Shown here piece after piece: positions 43,719 to 56,580 of a stretch of DNA of 64,000 nt (positions are counted from its first letter, which is position 1; each line of letters begins with the position of its first letter). Location of the stretch: assembly GCF_022682495.2 (NCBI RefSeq), contig NC_071393.1, forward strand, positions 96,213,010 through 96,277,009, given 5' to 3'. Origin of the DNA: Desmodus rotundus. Lineage: Eukaryota; Chordata; Mammalia; Chiroptera; Phyllostomidae. The notes beneath the pieces are model-generated. The model searched no databases. It saw only the letters and a program-made list of their open reading frames with translations, and had not been told where the DNA came from. The position numbers were made by a program, and so were the translations under genes.

Positions 43719-45544
43719 TATATACTTATTTATATACATATAAAATTCAAATATAAAATTATACTAAATTCCTATAAAACTTTCATTTATTGATATGTCA
43801 GCATTCTACTGAAGGTTGCATTTAAAAAATAGATTCTACTGCTGAAAATTAATTTAAAAATCTTTGGCATTAGAGTATTACCTCTCCCATGGGCTTTTGC
43901 TTTTTAACAAGAGTAAATCCTCTATTTAATTAAACCAAAGGAGTTAGACTCTATTAAGGGATTTCAAGCCCGAGTGGACAGGGAGAAGAGGGACTTGGGA
44001 AACACGGGAGGAGAGCCTTTGTCCTGCCCGGGAATCGTCCCAGGTCAGCAGCCACCTGCTACCCAGGGTCCTGGTAGGGTCTAGTGCCTTTGCACTTTGG
44101 ACTTGAGTTTGGTATTTGTTTGACTTCATACTAAGAGGTTATGTTTCTAAACTCCTAATTCCACTTTGAGGAGCCAAAAAAAATTAGGGAGACACAGGAG
44201 ACCGAGTCAGCTTTATAGCAGATTTAAGGTACAAGGGGCCCATGGATAGAACTGTATTTTAATATAATTGGTTTTCCAATGTTTATTAATTTAAGCATTT
44301 ATAAAAATATCACCCTGAGAAGGGGTTTTTAGGCTTCACTAGACTGCCCAAAGGGGCCCGTGACCCCCCAGAAATAGAACTCTCTGTGATAGGTCTCCTT
44401 TCCATTCACACAAATATCCAGTGTGGGCAAAGTGTGTGTCAGAAAAGAAGAAGTAACTTAAAAACTCTGTTTTTCTATGGATGAAAGAGCTATTCCTCTC
44501 AGCTGATGGTGCAGGAAACCTACCAAAAAGTAGGTATGTCTAGACTGCCATTCCAGATTTTCATAAGAATTGCATCTTCATTAGTGAAAATAAAACTTCA
44601 CGCTTTCATCTCGCTGCTGTCGCTTTTCTATTGCAAGCAGGAAAATGGAACAGCTACAGAAGTGGTAATGCTTACAGTATTATAGTAAGTGTTCTGTTTA
44701 AAACGCGGCGGAGTAGAAATACTACAGCAAGCAGCCCAACAGCATTAGCCACAAGAGAAATGGGCCTAATAGAACCGTTTTTATCCTGGACCAGGTTAAT
44801 TATCCCCTGAGAGGTACTTGAGGTGAATAAATACTATTGCTGTGTTCTCCAATATTCTCACCCATTGTACCTTAAACTGTACTTGAATTCAAGCATACAG
44901 TCCTCGCCTTTTAAAACCTCTTTGGCAGAATAGAAGTAAGTACCCATAGACTAGAGTGATTCACCCTAAAATTTCTTTAAAAGCAACACCTCTGAATCAG
45001 AATGGGTAATGTAAGCCCAGAAGATATTTAGTGGAGATCCCTCTCATTACGCCTGCTACAGAAGATCACTTACCTTCAGCTGACATCTTATTTCTTTGAT
45101 AATAACACTAATTAGACTACATTCCTATTTGGGGCCTTGGTCTTTCAATCACCTTCAATATGTGGCTGATCACATGGACCATGTACTTTTTTTTCTTGCT
45201 TAACACTGAGAATTGGGGACAGGGCTGGGGGAACACTCCCCCCCCACCATTATTACTCTATACTTCCTACCCAAATAATTGTACTACGCAGAGGAAGAAT
45301 GAAACCTGGCTGGAAGAAACAGGATATTTCAAGAGGAGAAAGAGAAGGATAAGAAAATATGTGAGAAAGAGCCAGTCCATAATGAAAACTATTCTTGGGG
45401 GATTTCTTGGCGAGATACCCTGGCTTTCTTATCTCTCTGTGTTTCCCAAGCCACTAAAGGCACTCAGAGCAAAAGAATTCTTCTTTCCTCATGCCTAGCC
45501 ACTGAGAGGCCCAGATGTGTCTGACGGTTAGGTTCAACTTTATA

Positions 45545-45725
45545 AGGAGTCCTCACTTAACGTCTGCTAGCTTCTGCAACTTTAAAGGGAACAATTTATA
45601 ACAAAACCAATTTTGCCGTAGTCTCACTGACATAAACCAGAGTTAAGTTCCTTTGGCATCTCATCAACATTTGATCAAAACAACATTGTACGAAAAATTA
45701 ATCAAGAACCTGCTATTCTAATATC
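45545..45725 (+). mobile_element. Truncated relative of the element at 15525-16088
   Basis: GAGTCCTCACTTAACGTCTG, AACAAAACCAATTTTGCCGT and GACATAAACCAGAGTTAAGT match the left part of the longer copy. Confidence 0.55.
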
Positions 45726-46329
45726 TCACTTAAGTCTGCCTAGGGATCTAAAAAACTTGGTTGAAGAGGTTCCTAAGAAAACTCTTTTATAAGTTTCAAA
45801 GTACCCTTCTGTATTTCTAACTTAAAAGGGACAAGCTTTGGAGAAGCTTACCCGGAGAAGTTATAAAGCGAAAACAGGCACTCACCCAAGAGAGGCAGCT
45901 GTCCCCCAACAAAATATCATCCAGATGTCCTCATTTCCACCCATTTAAAAATGTAGTTGATATCCGATGTTGCATTATTTTATGTAATGATCATGTAGGG
46001 GGAAAGAGGGTTGTCTCGGCAAAGGATTTTCAAAACTGTAACCCTCTCATTATGGAAAATAATCGGAAACATCGAAATCCCAGGGAAGTGCCTGTCGCCA
46101 TCTCCCCACAGCCTTGGGTTTAATATTCCATTTACCTGTAGTTTCAAGTGTAGGGCCTGGACTTGAATAGGAGGGAAGACAGTTCGCCCACAGCTTCCAT
46201 TTTCTAATCTTGAGCCCCCGCAGGACTCCTAGCGGAGCCTCTGCTCCAGGCTGCTTTGGAAACTGCAATGTACTACCTGCTCGGGAAGCTGCAGGTGAGG
46301 TAATAGCCAGCCCTGCTGAGTACTTCTCT

Positions 46330-46555
46330 GCATTGGGCATGGTGTTAAGTACAACATACACAGATTGTCTCATGTAATTCTCGCCGCAGTCCTACAGATT
46401 AATTAAGTACTCTTACTCCTTTCATTTTATGCTTGGGGAAACTGAGGCAAAAGTGGTTAAATAACTTGCCTAAAGTCATATGGCCAAAAGGTGAAGGGTC
46501 ATAATTCAAGTTTGGTCAGTCTGACTTCCAAGTTGGCATTCTTATCCTTACCGTA
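46330..46555 (+). mobile_element. MIR SINE
   Basis: GTCTCATGTAATTCTCGCCG, CATTTTATGCTTGGGGAAAC, TGAGGCAAAAGTGGTTAA and TGACTTCCAAGTTGGC follow the MIR consensus. Confidence 0.8.
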
Positions 46556-46784
46556 TCCCACCTTTAGGGAGCTTTGAGGATGGGGATTTGACCCATATCC
46601 CAGGGGTAGATCTGGGACCCAGCCAAAAACTGCCTCCTCAGTGACCAAGGAATCTGTGGAGGCATTTCTCTGCCTTGGTCGGGGAACAGAAGTAAAAGAT
46701 CAGACCACTTAGTAAGAGGTAATGTTAACTCAAGGATCAGAACAAAAGAGGAGCTGGTACTTCCTCCCACCCCACCCCCCACCC

Positions 46785-46985
46785 AGCTTTATTGAGATAT
46801 AATTGACATATAATGTTGTTTAAGTTTAGGAGTAAAATGTGGTGATTAGATACAGGTATATTGTGAAATGATTAGCACAATAAGTTAATTAACACCTCCA
46901 GCACCTCACATAATTACCTTTTGTGTGAGTGTGTGTGTGGGGGTGAGAGCATTTAAGATGTATTCTCTAGAGCTGGTACTTTCAA
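46785..46985 (-). mobile_element. L1 3' end fragment
   Basis: AGCTTTATTGAGATATAATT, then GACATATAATGTTGTTTAAG, then AATGATTAGCACAATAAG: the common L1 tail complement. A short GT-rich stretch lies at 46925-46942. Confidence 0.8.
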
Positions 46986-47379
46986 GATGGAAACTTTCCC
47001 CAACTAAACTGTAAACCCCTCTGAGGGCTGGGAACCATATCTCCATAGTGTCCGATCTGGTGGGAATCCAATGTAAATTCACTGTTGATTTGTGTGTATG
47101 TGGTTAATGACTTTGAATGACTCGTTAAGAACCTGTGTAATTGAGTTAGGCTGTGTCAAGTTAATTTACGTAATGAAATTTCATGTACCTCATTTGACTA
47201 CATTTGTAGAGAACTCCTCTTTTGGGCCATAAAAATGTCTTCCCAGATCTCTTTAGGTAGAATTAATTTTCCCTTCCCTCCATCATCATTGCATGCATTT
47301 AAAGCTTGTATATGCTATGCCTTGAATTTACTGAGTGACATCAAAGAACAGTTGAATAAATAAAAATATGTACCATATT

Positions 47380-48000
47380 CCCAAAAGGGAAAAATGATTA
47401 TAATAAATCATTTTATTTAGGCAACTGTACTTGAACAAAAATTTAAAAAGTTAAAAAAATAAAAAATATTATAATTCCATAAAAAATAAAATAAAACTTA
47501 AAAAAGAAAAGAATGCCAGTTATTTCCAAATTAATCTTTGTATCTAATGTAATTCCAGTCAAAATTCTTATAGGTTTTATTTGGTTTGTGTGGAATGTTA
47601 ATTCTTTTCAACTTGCCAGTGTTCATCATTTGAAAAATAAATGGGCAAAGGCTTCATTTTTTTCCCCTGAAGAAGATTAATAAAGGTGAACTTTTCACAC
47701 TACTTATTAAAACATATGATATAATTACAGTAATTATAATGGCATCCTATGGGTAGGAAAGTAAACAGGCCAATGGAATAAAAGGAAGTGAGCACAGATA
47801 TTGATCTCAGAACAGAAGGACTTTCAGAATGTCGTAGGGGTGGCACCGTAACACCGGAGGGCGGGGAGGACTTGTCAGGTGGACGGTGCTGAGCACTTGG
47901 CTAATGATTTAGAAAAAGCATTGAGTTAAGTCCTAACCATCATCCTATATCAAAGAAATCCCAGAGGGACTATATTGAAATAAAATTTTTTAAAAAAGAA
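47380..48000 (+). mobile_element. Degraded L1 ORF2 fragment
   Basis: TTACAGTAATTATAATGGCA and GGCCAATGGAATAAAAGG resemble an L1 ORF2 region on the plus strand. Part is A-rich low complexity (47440-47510). Confidence 0.5.
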
Positions 48001-48114
48001 AAGAAGCAAACAATAAAAATGGGACTGTTTTTCAAGTTAGTCAAAGGAAGATTTTCTTAAACACCATCACCTCATACAGTATTAACAATCCTCATTACAA
48101 GGAAAGTGTGTTTA

Positions 48115-48260
48115 CATTGGGCTCCAAGCCTGACTCTGTCACTAACTTCTATGTGATTTCTGGGCAGATCCCTTATAAGCGATCTCCTTGGGCCTTATTG
48201 TGTTCATTTGTAAATGTAGTGCATTGGATCAAATCATCTCTAAGACCCTCTTCCAGTTTG
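48115..48260 (-). mobile_element. MIR SINE
   Basis: CTGACTCTGTCACTAACTTC, GGGCCTTATTGTGTTCATTT and CATCTCTAAGACCCTCTTCC fit the MIR complement. Confidence 0.65.
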
Positions 48261-48439
48261 ACAACCCATAACTCTGACTCTGAACGAAATCTGTTTCTTC
48301 GTGGTCCCTTCCTTTCCCATCTCTGACCACCAGCATATGACATGTAAAACAGAAAAGCAGACCAGGTGAAACTCTTTCTCTTCTGATTGTGGAAATAAAA
48401 TACCCCGAAAGTATTAATGTTTGTCATTCTCCATTTATG

Positions 48440-48660
48440 CATTTAACAAAACATTTATTGAGTACCTCCTAGGTCCCTGACCCTGTCCCAGTGACTTTTA
48501 CGTGTGATCAGTTTTAATATGCAGAACGTGTCAGATCATTACCCCTGTTTACAGATGAGAAGCAGGACTGTAGAGGTCAAGGTGTGACTGAGTCACATCA
48601 TTAATATGTGGCTCGCTAAGCATTTGGACTTGCGTTCTCTTATGACAGTCCGATTCAGCA
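48440..48660 (+). mobile_element. MIR SINE
   Basis: AACATTTATTGAGTACCTCC, TTACCCCTGTTTACAGATGA and GACTTGCGTTCTC match MIR in order. Confidence 0.8.
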
Positions 48661-50336
48661 CGTAGAAAAATTATTCCGAGAGAAGTTGTGCAAAAGGGAC
48701 ACACACACACAGGCCCACAAACACAGTATTAAGGTGCTCTAATATTCCTCACAGATCACTTTCTCCCCTAATTCATGGCGTTGTGTTTTTCAAATGGACT
48801 TAACTTGCATTTGGGGGTTAATTCCTTCATTGACTTAAGCAAAAACACCTGAACTGAAAGTGCTCGTAGCCTCCTTTCAGGTTTGCTTAGGCATCTCTTC
48901 TGCAGACTTTACTGATACAGCATAGAAATTATGGCAAAGCCCAGTGGAGTCGTTGAAGTAAAAGTCTCAGTACTGCTCAGGAAGGGATGCCAAATTAAAT
49001 AAAAAGAGCCCCAGCAGCTCTGCAGCTGCGTGCCAACCCACTGCTGGTATGAGGTAAATGAGGACCGAACTTCATTTCACTTGTGACCCTAGCCGGTATT
49101 TAAACAAAAATGCCTAGAGACCAGCACACTGTTCTTTAATAGGGGAATAAAGAGCAACAAAAAAATAATTACAATAAATGATAAACCCATTCACAAAGTC
49201 CTTCTTAGACCTTAACTAAAAAGATTGCCATTCAAATCATTTCCTCTGGTGTAGTCCCGAGTGAAGGTTGAGACAGTCAATTCTGTCTGAGCACCAATTT
49301 TTAATTTATAGCCCTGAGTTTCCATGAGGAAAACTGTATAGAAGGCACAGGTAACCCAGCTGCTTTCCGTCCCTTTTCTCGTGACCACGCTTGAGTGATG
49401 GAGGGCGTGATAGTCTCCAATACACAGAAACCACAACTGTAGGCAACTCAGTCGTGTTTTTTTCTTTTATGAGATGTAATAGATATATAGGTGAAATGCC
49501 AGCACTTTATTGTTCTCTAGTCATCACTTTTTCAGAATCTTAAAGTTTATATTGGAATGTACAAATGAATGCTATCAGGAATATAGAGAAAAATAGCAAC
49601 AAGAAATAATTAGATTTCTATTTGTCAGTCTGAATCCATCAAAAAATCCTGACTTCAGTGTGTTTCAAGCTCATTTAAAGAAAAGTTTTATCTAAAATCA
49701 AGTTATCACCTACCTTCTAACTTTGCAGAATGGTCCACTATGAACGCATCATAGCAATTGTAATTGTTAGCTACATATTAATATTTTATCAGCTTTTCCC
49801 CCAAAATGTACCCCAAAGAATACTGGTTCCTTGGAATGTGAATAGGTATTCCATGAAAGGGAAGTTCTGTGGCCCCATAAAACTGGGAAACGTGAAGTTA
49901 AAGAGTCAGGCTGATTTTTACACCATTTGGCCACCAGAGTGACTAACACGCTGAGGTTTATCATAAAATCTTTAGGATGGTGCTTAAGTGCTGAATTTTA
50001 TTTAACTATTTTTAATGGAGAAAATTTAGAAGATATTACATATTTCCTTCCTCAGTCACATTTTATTGGAATTTAATATTTTCTTGGAGACTTTGGGGCA
50101 TCATAACAAACTCCGTTTTCTAAAATGTGCTGTGTTGCACGGGGCCTGAGAGGTGTGCAGGTGCGCACGCCCCAGACCTCTGTGTTCGAAATAGTGTTTC
50201 TTCTGCGTCTCCACAGTCACCTCTACTCACCGCATTCTTTGAGTCTGTTCACAATCCCATGGTTACTTCTGCTACTAACTTCCCTTTCTATCAGCACTTC
50301 CACTTCTGAGAACTGTGATCCTGTGTGTGCCTTTGC

Positions 50337-50445
50337 TCTTCCTTCCTCCTTCCTCCGACCTCCTCCTTCCTCTTCCTCCACCTGCTCCTGCTTCACCTAC
50401 TCCTCCTGCTCTTTCTCCTCTCTCTTTCTCTCTCTCTCCTTTATT
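50337..50445 (+). repeat. Pyrimidine-rich (CTTCCT)n tract
   Basis: An almost pure C/T stretch with CTTCCTCC-type units, the source of proline/serine-rich chance ORFs in this region. Confidence 0.8.
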
Positions 50446-50637
50446 TCTGATATTGGTTATATGCTTTGTCATTGGCTTGATTAGTCTTGCTGAAGTTTAT
50501 CAATTTTACTGTTCTTTTCTAAAAATCATTTTTGGCTTTGTTAATTTTCTCTATTATTTGTTTTCTATTCCATTGATTTTGCCTCTTTTCTTTTTTAATT
50601 CTCTTCTACTTATTTTGAGTTTATTTTACTCTTTTTT

Positions 50638-52121
50638 AAGTATATTTTATCGATTATGCTATTACAGTTGTCCCAATTTTTCCCCCTTGGGTCCCCTCCA
50701 CCTGGTACCCCCTTCCCTCCAGCAATCCCCCCTTAATTCATGTCCATGGGCCATCTATATAAGTTCTTTGGCTTTTCCCTTTCCTATACTATTTTCAACA
50801 TCATCCTGTCTATTTTGTACCTTCCAATAATGCTTCTTAATCCCTGTACCTTTTCCTCCATTCTCTCCCTTCCCCCTTACATCTGATAACCCTTCAAATG
50901 ATCTCCATATCTATGATTCTGTTCCTGTTCTAGTTGTTTGCTTAGTTTGTTTTTATTTATGATTTTTAGATTCAGTTGTCGATAGTTGTGAATTTGTTGT
51001 CATTTTAATGTTCATAGTTTTGATCTTCTTTTTCTTAAATAGGTCCCTTTAACATTTCATGTAATAATGGCTTGGTGATGATGAACTCCTTTAGCTTTAC
51101 CTTGTCTGGGAAGCACTTTATCTGCCCTTCAATTCTAAATCATAGCTCTACTGGATAGACTAATCTAGGTTGTAGGTCCTTGCTTTCCATCACTCTGACT
51201 ACTTCTTGTCAGTCCCTTCTTGCCTGCAAAGTTTCTTTTGAGAAATCAGCTGATAATATTATGGGAACTCCTTTCCAGACAACTCTCTGCCTTTCTCTTG
51301 CTGCTTTTAAGATTCTCTCTTTATCTTTAACCTTTGGCATTTTAATTATGATGTGTCTTGATGTGGTCCTCTTTGGGTCCAACTTGTTTGGGACTCTCTG
51401 TGCTTCCTGGACTTGTATGTCTATTTCCTTTGCCAAATTAGGGAAGTTTTCTTTCATTATTTTTTCAAATAAGTTTTCAGTTTCTTGCTTTTCCTCTTCT
51501 CCTTCTGGCATCCCTATGATTCAGATGTTGGCATGTTCGGTGATGTCCCAGAGTCTTCTTATACTCTCCTCATTTTTTGGAATTCTTGTTTCTTCTTTCT
51601 GTTCTGTTTGAATAATTATTTCTTCTTTATGTTCCAAATCATTGATTTGAATCCTGGTGTCCTTCCCTTCACTGTTGGTTCCTTGTAGATTTTTCTTTAT
51701 TTCACTCAGTGTAATCTTCATTTCTTTCCATATGTTATTGCTGTACTCAGTGAGTTCTCTGAGCATCCTGATCACCAGTGTTTTGAACTCTGCATCTGAT
51801 AAGTTGTCTATCCCCATTTCATTTAGTTCTTTTTCTGGGGTTTTGTTCTATTCTTTCATTTGGGCCATGTTTCTTTATCTCCTCCATTTGGCAACCTCCC
51901 TGTGTTTGTTTCTGTGTATTAGGTAGAGCTGCTTTGACTTCCTGTCGTAGCACACCCATCTAGATGAATTTGGCTTCTTTAAATCATTGGTTGTTCAAAT
52001 GCCAGTTCAATTTTCTGGCAGTTCTGGGTGTTTTTTGTTATGAAGTTAGTTGTGATTTTTTTTGTGGTTGCACAAGAAGGCGATGTGTGTCAACCTATGC
52101 CTCCATCTTGAATGGAAGTCC
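50638..52121 (-). mobile_element. HAL1-type half-LINE, copy B
   Basis: Same layout as 21406-23422, with a shorter 5' UTR. It starts near 52121 with the CATTCAAGATGGAGGCATAG promoter-type end, then ORF1 (51868-51035), then the bat L1 3' UTR and a short A-rich tail. ORF2 is missing. Target duplication TATTTTACTCTTnTTT at 50622-50637 and 52122-52137 proves insertion as an ORF2-less RNA. Confidence 0.88.
51035..51868 (-). pseudogene. L1/HAL1 ORF1 pseudogene, copy B
   Basis: An 834-nt frame with no frameshift seen but with stops. It includes NLSDAEFKTLVIRMLRELTE, then, after a TGA at 51521-51523, MPEGEEEKQETENLFEKI, KEIDIQVQEAQRVPNKLDPK, IIIKMPKVKDKERILKAARE and LSADFSKETLQARRD, and a second TGA at 51140-51142. 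An early TAG also lies near its start. It is an ORF1p coiled-coil plus RNA-binding domain remnant. Confidence 0.88.
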
Positions 52122-52940
52122 TATTTTACTCTTCTTTTGAAACAACATTTAGACTCTTAGATGATTAACTTTAGAACTTTCTTCATTTCTAATATAAACA
52201 TTTAGACTGGTAAATGTCCCTCTAAGCCATGTTTTAGCTGCACAAATTTTTATATGTTGCATTTTCATTATCATTCAGTTCAAAACTCCCCTAGTGATAT
52301 ATTTCTTAGTGAGTTATTTAGAAGTGTGTTAATTTCCAAATATTTGAGAATAGTTTTAATTTCTTCATTCTTATTGAATTCTAATTTAATTTCATTAGAG
52401 TCAGAGAACATACTTTGGAAGATCGAAATCTTTTGAAGTTGATTGAGGCTTATTTTATGGTCCAGAATGTGATTCATTTTCCATGAGTGTTTCATGTACA
52501 TTTGAAAATAACGTATATCCTAGAGTTGTTAGTTGTAGTGTTCTATAAATATCAATTAGGTCAAGGAGGCTGATAATAATGTTCAGATCTTTTATATCCT
52601 TACTGATTTTTAAAATGTATTTTTATGCAAATTACTGAGGATGGATTTTAAAATTTTCAACTCTGATTGAAGATTTGTCCAGTTCTTCCTTTAGTTTTGA
52701 TAATTTTTGTTCCATGTATTTTGTTTTAATATTATAGGCATAGTATATGTTTATGATTTTTATGTTTTCTTGGCTAATTGACCCTTCTATCTCTCTTTCT
52801 CTTTAATAATACTCCTTGTCTTAAAGTCTACTTTGTCTGATCTTAATATAAACACTCCTTTTTTTGCTTACTGTTTACATATTATATCGATCTTTTTGTT
52901 GTGACTTCTATCTGTGCCTTTAAAATTCAAATTTATCTCT

Positions 52941-53149
52941 CTTTTTTAAGATTTTATTTTATTTATTTTTAGAGAGAGGGGAAGGGAGGGAGAAAGAGAG
53001 GAAGAGAAACATCAATGTGTGGTTGCCTCTCCTGCAGCCCCACTGGGGACCTGGCCCACAACCCAGGCATGTGCCCTGACTGGGAATCAAACCAACGATC
53101 TTTTGGTTCGCAGCCTGTGCTCAATCCACTGAGTTATACCAGCCAGGGC
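52941..53149 (-). mobile_element. VES SINE
   Basis: Perfect 15-bp target duplication TTCAAATTTATCTCT at 52926-52940 and 53150-53164, in the old L1. Confidence 0.96.
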
Positions 53150-53639
53150 TTCAAATTTATCTCTTACAGAGAACAAATATTTTCATCTTGTTTTTTAAAA
53201 TACTGTCTGATAATCTCTCCTTTTTAATTAGTGTTAGTCCATTTCCATGTAATGTAATTATTAAACAGTTTGATTTATTAGAACAACAATTTTCCCACTT
53301 GTTTTCTATTTTTTCCTATCTCTTTTTTATCCCTTTAATTCCTGCCTGGCTTAGGATTATTTGATTTAAAATAATTTTTAACATTCCATTTTATTGACTT
53401 TTAAAGTATAGCTCTTTGTATTACTTCTAGTGATTGCTCTAGGGCTTACAGTACACATTCTTAACTTATTAGAGCCCCCAGTTTATGTACAGTGTAAGGG
53501 ACTTGCACTGGGTTTCATTTACCTCCCAATCCGTTGGCTATTGCTGTCATGTAATTTACGTGTATTGTACACTGAACAATATGTTGCTGGGTTTTTTTTG
53601 TTTGTTTGTTTTTTTGTCTGAAACAATCTATCTTTGAGA

Positions 53640-54485
53640 GAAATTAAGAGAAGAAAAATATATTCTCTTATATTTACCAGAGAGATCTGAGTCTTTAATA
53701 TTATAAGAAAAGGACAACTTGTGTAATTTTCTGTCAGCCTAAAGAACTTCCTTTAAGCATTTCTTGTAACACATGCTTGCTGGTAACACATTGTCTTCTT
53801 TTGTCAAAAAAAAAAAAGTTCTTATATTGCCTTTAAACAGTATTTGAAGTTGCCAGGGTTTTTTTGTTTTTTTTTTAATTCAATGCTCTAAAGCTTCATT
53901 TTTCCTGGTGAGATGTCAGCCATAGTTCTGATCATCAATTCCCTCTGTAAAATGCATCCTTTCTTTTTCTTTCTGGCTGCTCCCAAGTTTTTCTCCGTGT
54001 GTTTGGCCTGCAGGGGACTGATTATGTTCTGTCCATGTGTGTGGTTTCCTTTGTGTTTATCCTGCTTGGGATCCATTGAGCTTCTAGGATCTATGTATGT
54101 TTTCCAGAAAATTGGAGGACATTTGGTCATTATTTCTTTCAGCATTTTTCTGCCACATTGCTCTTTCTTTGACATACAAATTATACAAGATATTGTCTCA
54201 TAGGTCACTGAGGATCTATTCCTTTAAAAATATTTTGTCTTTCTGTTCTTCAATTTAGATAATATCTATTGATCTCTTTTCAAGTTCACTACCCTTTCTT
54301 CTGCCTGCTCCAATCTAATGTCAAGCTTATCCAATGAACTTTTCATTTTAGATATTTTATTTTTTAGTTCTGGAAACCGTTTGGTTCTATGTCTTACAGT
54401 TTTTATTTCTCTATCAATATTTTCCACCTGGTAATTAATTCATTATGATTATATTTTTCTTTAAGATCATTAAAATATGTATAAA
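53640..54485 (-). mobile_element. Old L1/HAL1-like ORF1 region
   Basis: TAAGCATTTCTTGTAACACA, TTGGGATCCATTGAGCTTCT, GTCATTATTTCTTTCAGCAT and TTCAAGTTCACTACCCTTTC follow the same pattern as 23740-25600. No ORF survives. Confidence 0.6.
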
Positions 54486-54500
54486 AGCTTTAAAGTCTTT

Positions 54501-54673
54501 TTTTTATCCTCACCCGAGAACATTTTTTCATTGCTTTTTTAGAGAGAGAGGAAGGGAAGGAGGAAGGCAGAGAGAGAGAAACATCAGTGTGAAAGAGAAA
54601 CATCAACTGAACCTGCAGCCCTTAGTTTTGTGGGACAGCGCTCCAACCAGCTGAGCCACACTGGCCAGGACAT
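54501..54673 (-). mobile_element. VES SINE (CCTCAC-tail type)
   Basis: Tail complement ATCCTCACCCGAGAAC. Perfect target duplication AGCTTTAAAGTCTTT at 54486-54500 and 54674-54688. Confidence 0.95.
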
Positions 54674-54758
54674 AGCTTTAAAGTCTTTATCTGACAATTC
54701 TATACTCTGGATAATCCTGATGGTTGTTTCTTTCTCAAAACAAACAATCAAAACTACG

Positions 54759-54887
54759 TGCCCCGACCTGGGATCAAACCCAGGTGTGTGTTCGAGCAAC
54801 CTAGGTATGTGCTCTGACCGGGGATTGAACCTGCAATCTTTTGGTGTACAGGACGATGCTCTAACCAACTTAGCCACCCAGCCAGGG
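54759..54887 (-). mobile_element. Partial VES SINE
   Basis: Complement of the tRNA-related head: CGGGGATTGAACCTGCAATC and CTTAGCCACCCAGCCAGGGC. The tail is missing; no clear target duplication. Confidence 0.85.
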
Positions 54888-54914
54888 CAAAACCAAAAAA
54901 CAAACAAACAGAAA

Positions 54915-55045
54915 CCCCTACTTTCTAAAAGTATAATTAACATATAAAAAGCTGTACATATTTAATGTGTACAACTTGACAAGTTTGGAAATAAGTATTC
55001 ATGTGTGAAACCATCGCCAGAATCTATGCCATAAGCTCGTCTGTC
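54915..55045 (-). mobile_element. L1 3' end fragment
   Basis: AAAGTATAATTAACATATAA, then GTGTACAACTTGACAAGTTT, then GAAACCATCGCCAGAATCTA. Confidence 0.7.
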
Positions 55046-56339
55046 ACCTCCAGGGGCTGTTTCTACTGAGGACTCTTTCTGTTGTGTGGACGGTTTTTCT
55101 TTTTCTTTGTATACATAGTCCTTTTACTGTTGTGGACATTATAAATGTTGGAGAGACTCTGAGTTCTGTGACCATGCTCCCTAATGTGTTGTTTCTTGTT
55201 CAAGTAGGCAATTAATTTGGCTAGACTCAAATTCCAAACTGTATCCTTAGTGAGTAGCAGCTAAAATCTCTGCCCGTTGTTTTTTCAAATCATTAACTGG
55301 TGCATCTTTGCTGGGCTCTTTAGACGCTGTCCCATACAGGTGTAGCTCACAGGTCAGCCAAGGGTTTGTGTGGCATCTCTTTGCACATTCTGGATCCCTG
55401 CCTTGCAGCCCCCTCCTTTCTGGGATTCCCCCTCATTCTGAGCCTTCGACGGCCCCAACTTCCATCCTATTATTCTCCAGACAGTTAGACTTTGCCTTTC
55501 TTCTTGAATGATAAGCACTTTGCATCTCGTGGACTGAGAAGTACTTCCAGACCAGAAGTACTGGAAGTCATGTACGCAAAAATCTCAACTGTTGCAGTTC
55601 CCTTCTTTCAAGAGCAGCTCCCCTCTAGCTTCTGCCTATTTTCAATTTATCTCACTGCCCTCAAATAGTTGGCTTTTAAAAAAAGATTTTAGCCAGAGTG
55701 TATAATTATCTTCAGGAGAATCAGTATGTTATAAGCGACTCCACCACCACCACAAGGGTGTAGGCCACTACTTAGTCTTGCCCCTGTGAAACCTTTATCA
55801 AAAGGGAAAATATGTGCTAACAATGTGTCTCGGTTCATTGCTCCTTCCCAATAAATCTTAAGTGGTTGTATTGTAAAAACATTCTTTTGCTTCATTCCGT
55901 CTTCAAATGAGATAAGATAGAATGAGATATGTTCTGAATTATGTAATGCCTTAAGAATGCTATGCAAATACTTACAACATATGCTGTAAGTGTAAGAAGA
56001 GAAGCACAGGGAAAAAGGGTATAGGAGGTCAGAGGAGGAAGAGATCAGAGGTGATTTTCTAGAGAAGGTTACCTTTAACCTTCTAGTTGTAAAAAAGTGA
56101 CAGCAATTTAGTAACCAGAGCTGAGAGAGACACAGAACATTCTAGAAAGAACACTCACTCTAAGCAATCCAAAAACAGAAGTTTGGAGGCTCAAGTCTTA
56201 CTGGTTACAGCTATCACTTATAACTCAAAATTAATACTTAGAAGTCCACAATGTGAGCGTCTGTACATGACACCAGGAGTACCTCTCACACCAATTTTAA
56301 AAGAAAAAAGTCAAACACAGAAAAATACGCACTGTAATA

Positions 56340-56580
56340 TCCCATTTAAGTAACGTTTAAAAGCAGAGTAATAACAGCCGGCAGCAGAACTGAGAACAGC
56401 GGTTGCCTGTGGGTGGTGGCAGCACCTGGGCGGGAGTAGGAGGGGCCTGGGGGACCCGCAGTGCCCCCCTGTTCTGGGTGCTGGTCACTCACAGTGTCCA
56501 CCTGGTGAGATGTATCAACCATGACTGATGCCTTTTCAAAAATGAAAGCTATACTTCAATAGAACATTTATGTAAAAAAC
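56340..56580 (+). mobile_element. L1 3' end-like fragment
   Basis: ACAGCGGTTGCCTGTGGGTG, then TGTTCTGGGTGCTGGTCAC, then AAAGCTATACTTCAATAGAA. Confidence 0.5.

Larger units (their letters stand above)
50445..53420 (-). mobile_element. Old L1 ORF2 fragment hosting a HAL1 and a VES
   Basis: Outside the insertions the complement of L1 ORF2 is clear: GAAGTTTATCAATTTTACTG, TTCTAATATAAACATTTAGA, CATTATCATTCAGTTCAAAA, CAGAATGTGATTCATTTTCC, TCAATTAGGTCAAGGAGGCT, GTCTACTTTGTCTGATCTTA. Many stops are present and no ORF survives. Confidence 0.8.

Noticed and set aside
44637..44684. Micro-exon candidate after GCAAGCAG
   Set aside because: Very short, with a poor donor and no supporting frame information.
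45160..45498. 112-codon plus-strand ORF
   Set aside because: Contains a Phe run and a Pro run from simple sequence; no splice or promoter context and no recognisable domain.
50315..50830. 171-codon plus-strand ORF rich in Pro, Ser, Leu and Phe
   Set aside because: It spans a polypyrimidine tract, old antisense L1 and the HAL1 3' end, so it is a by-product of repeats.
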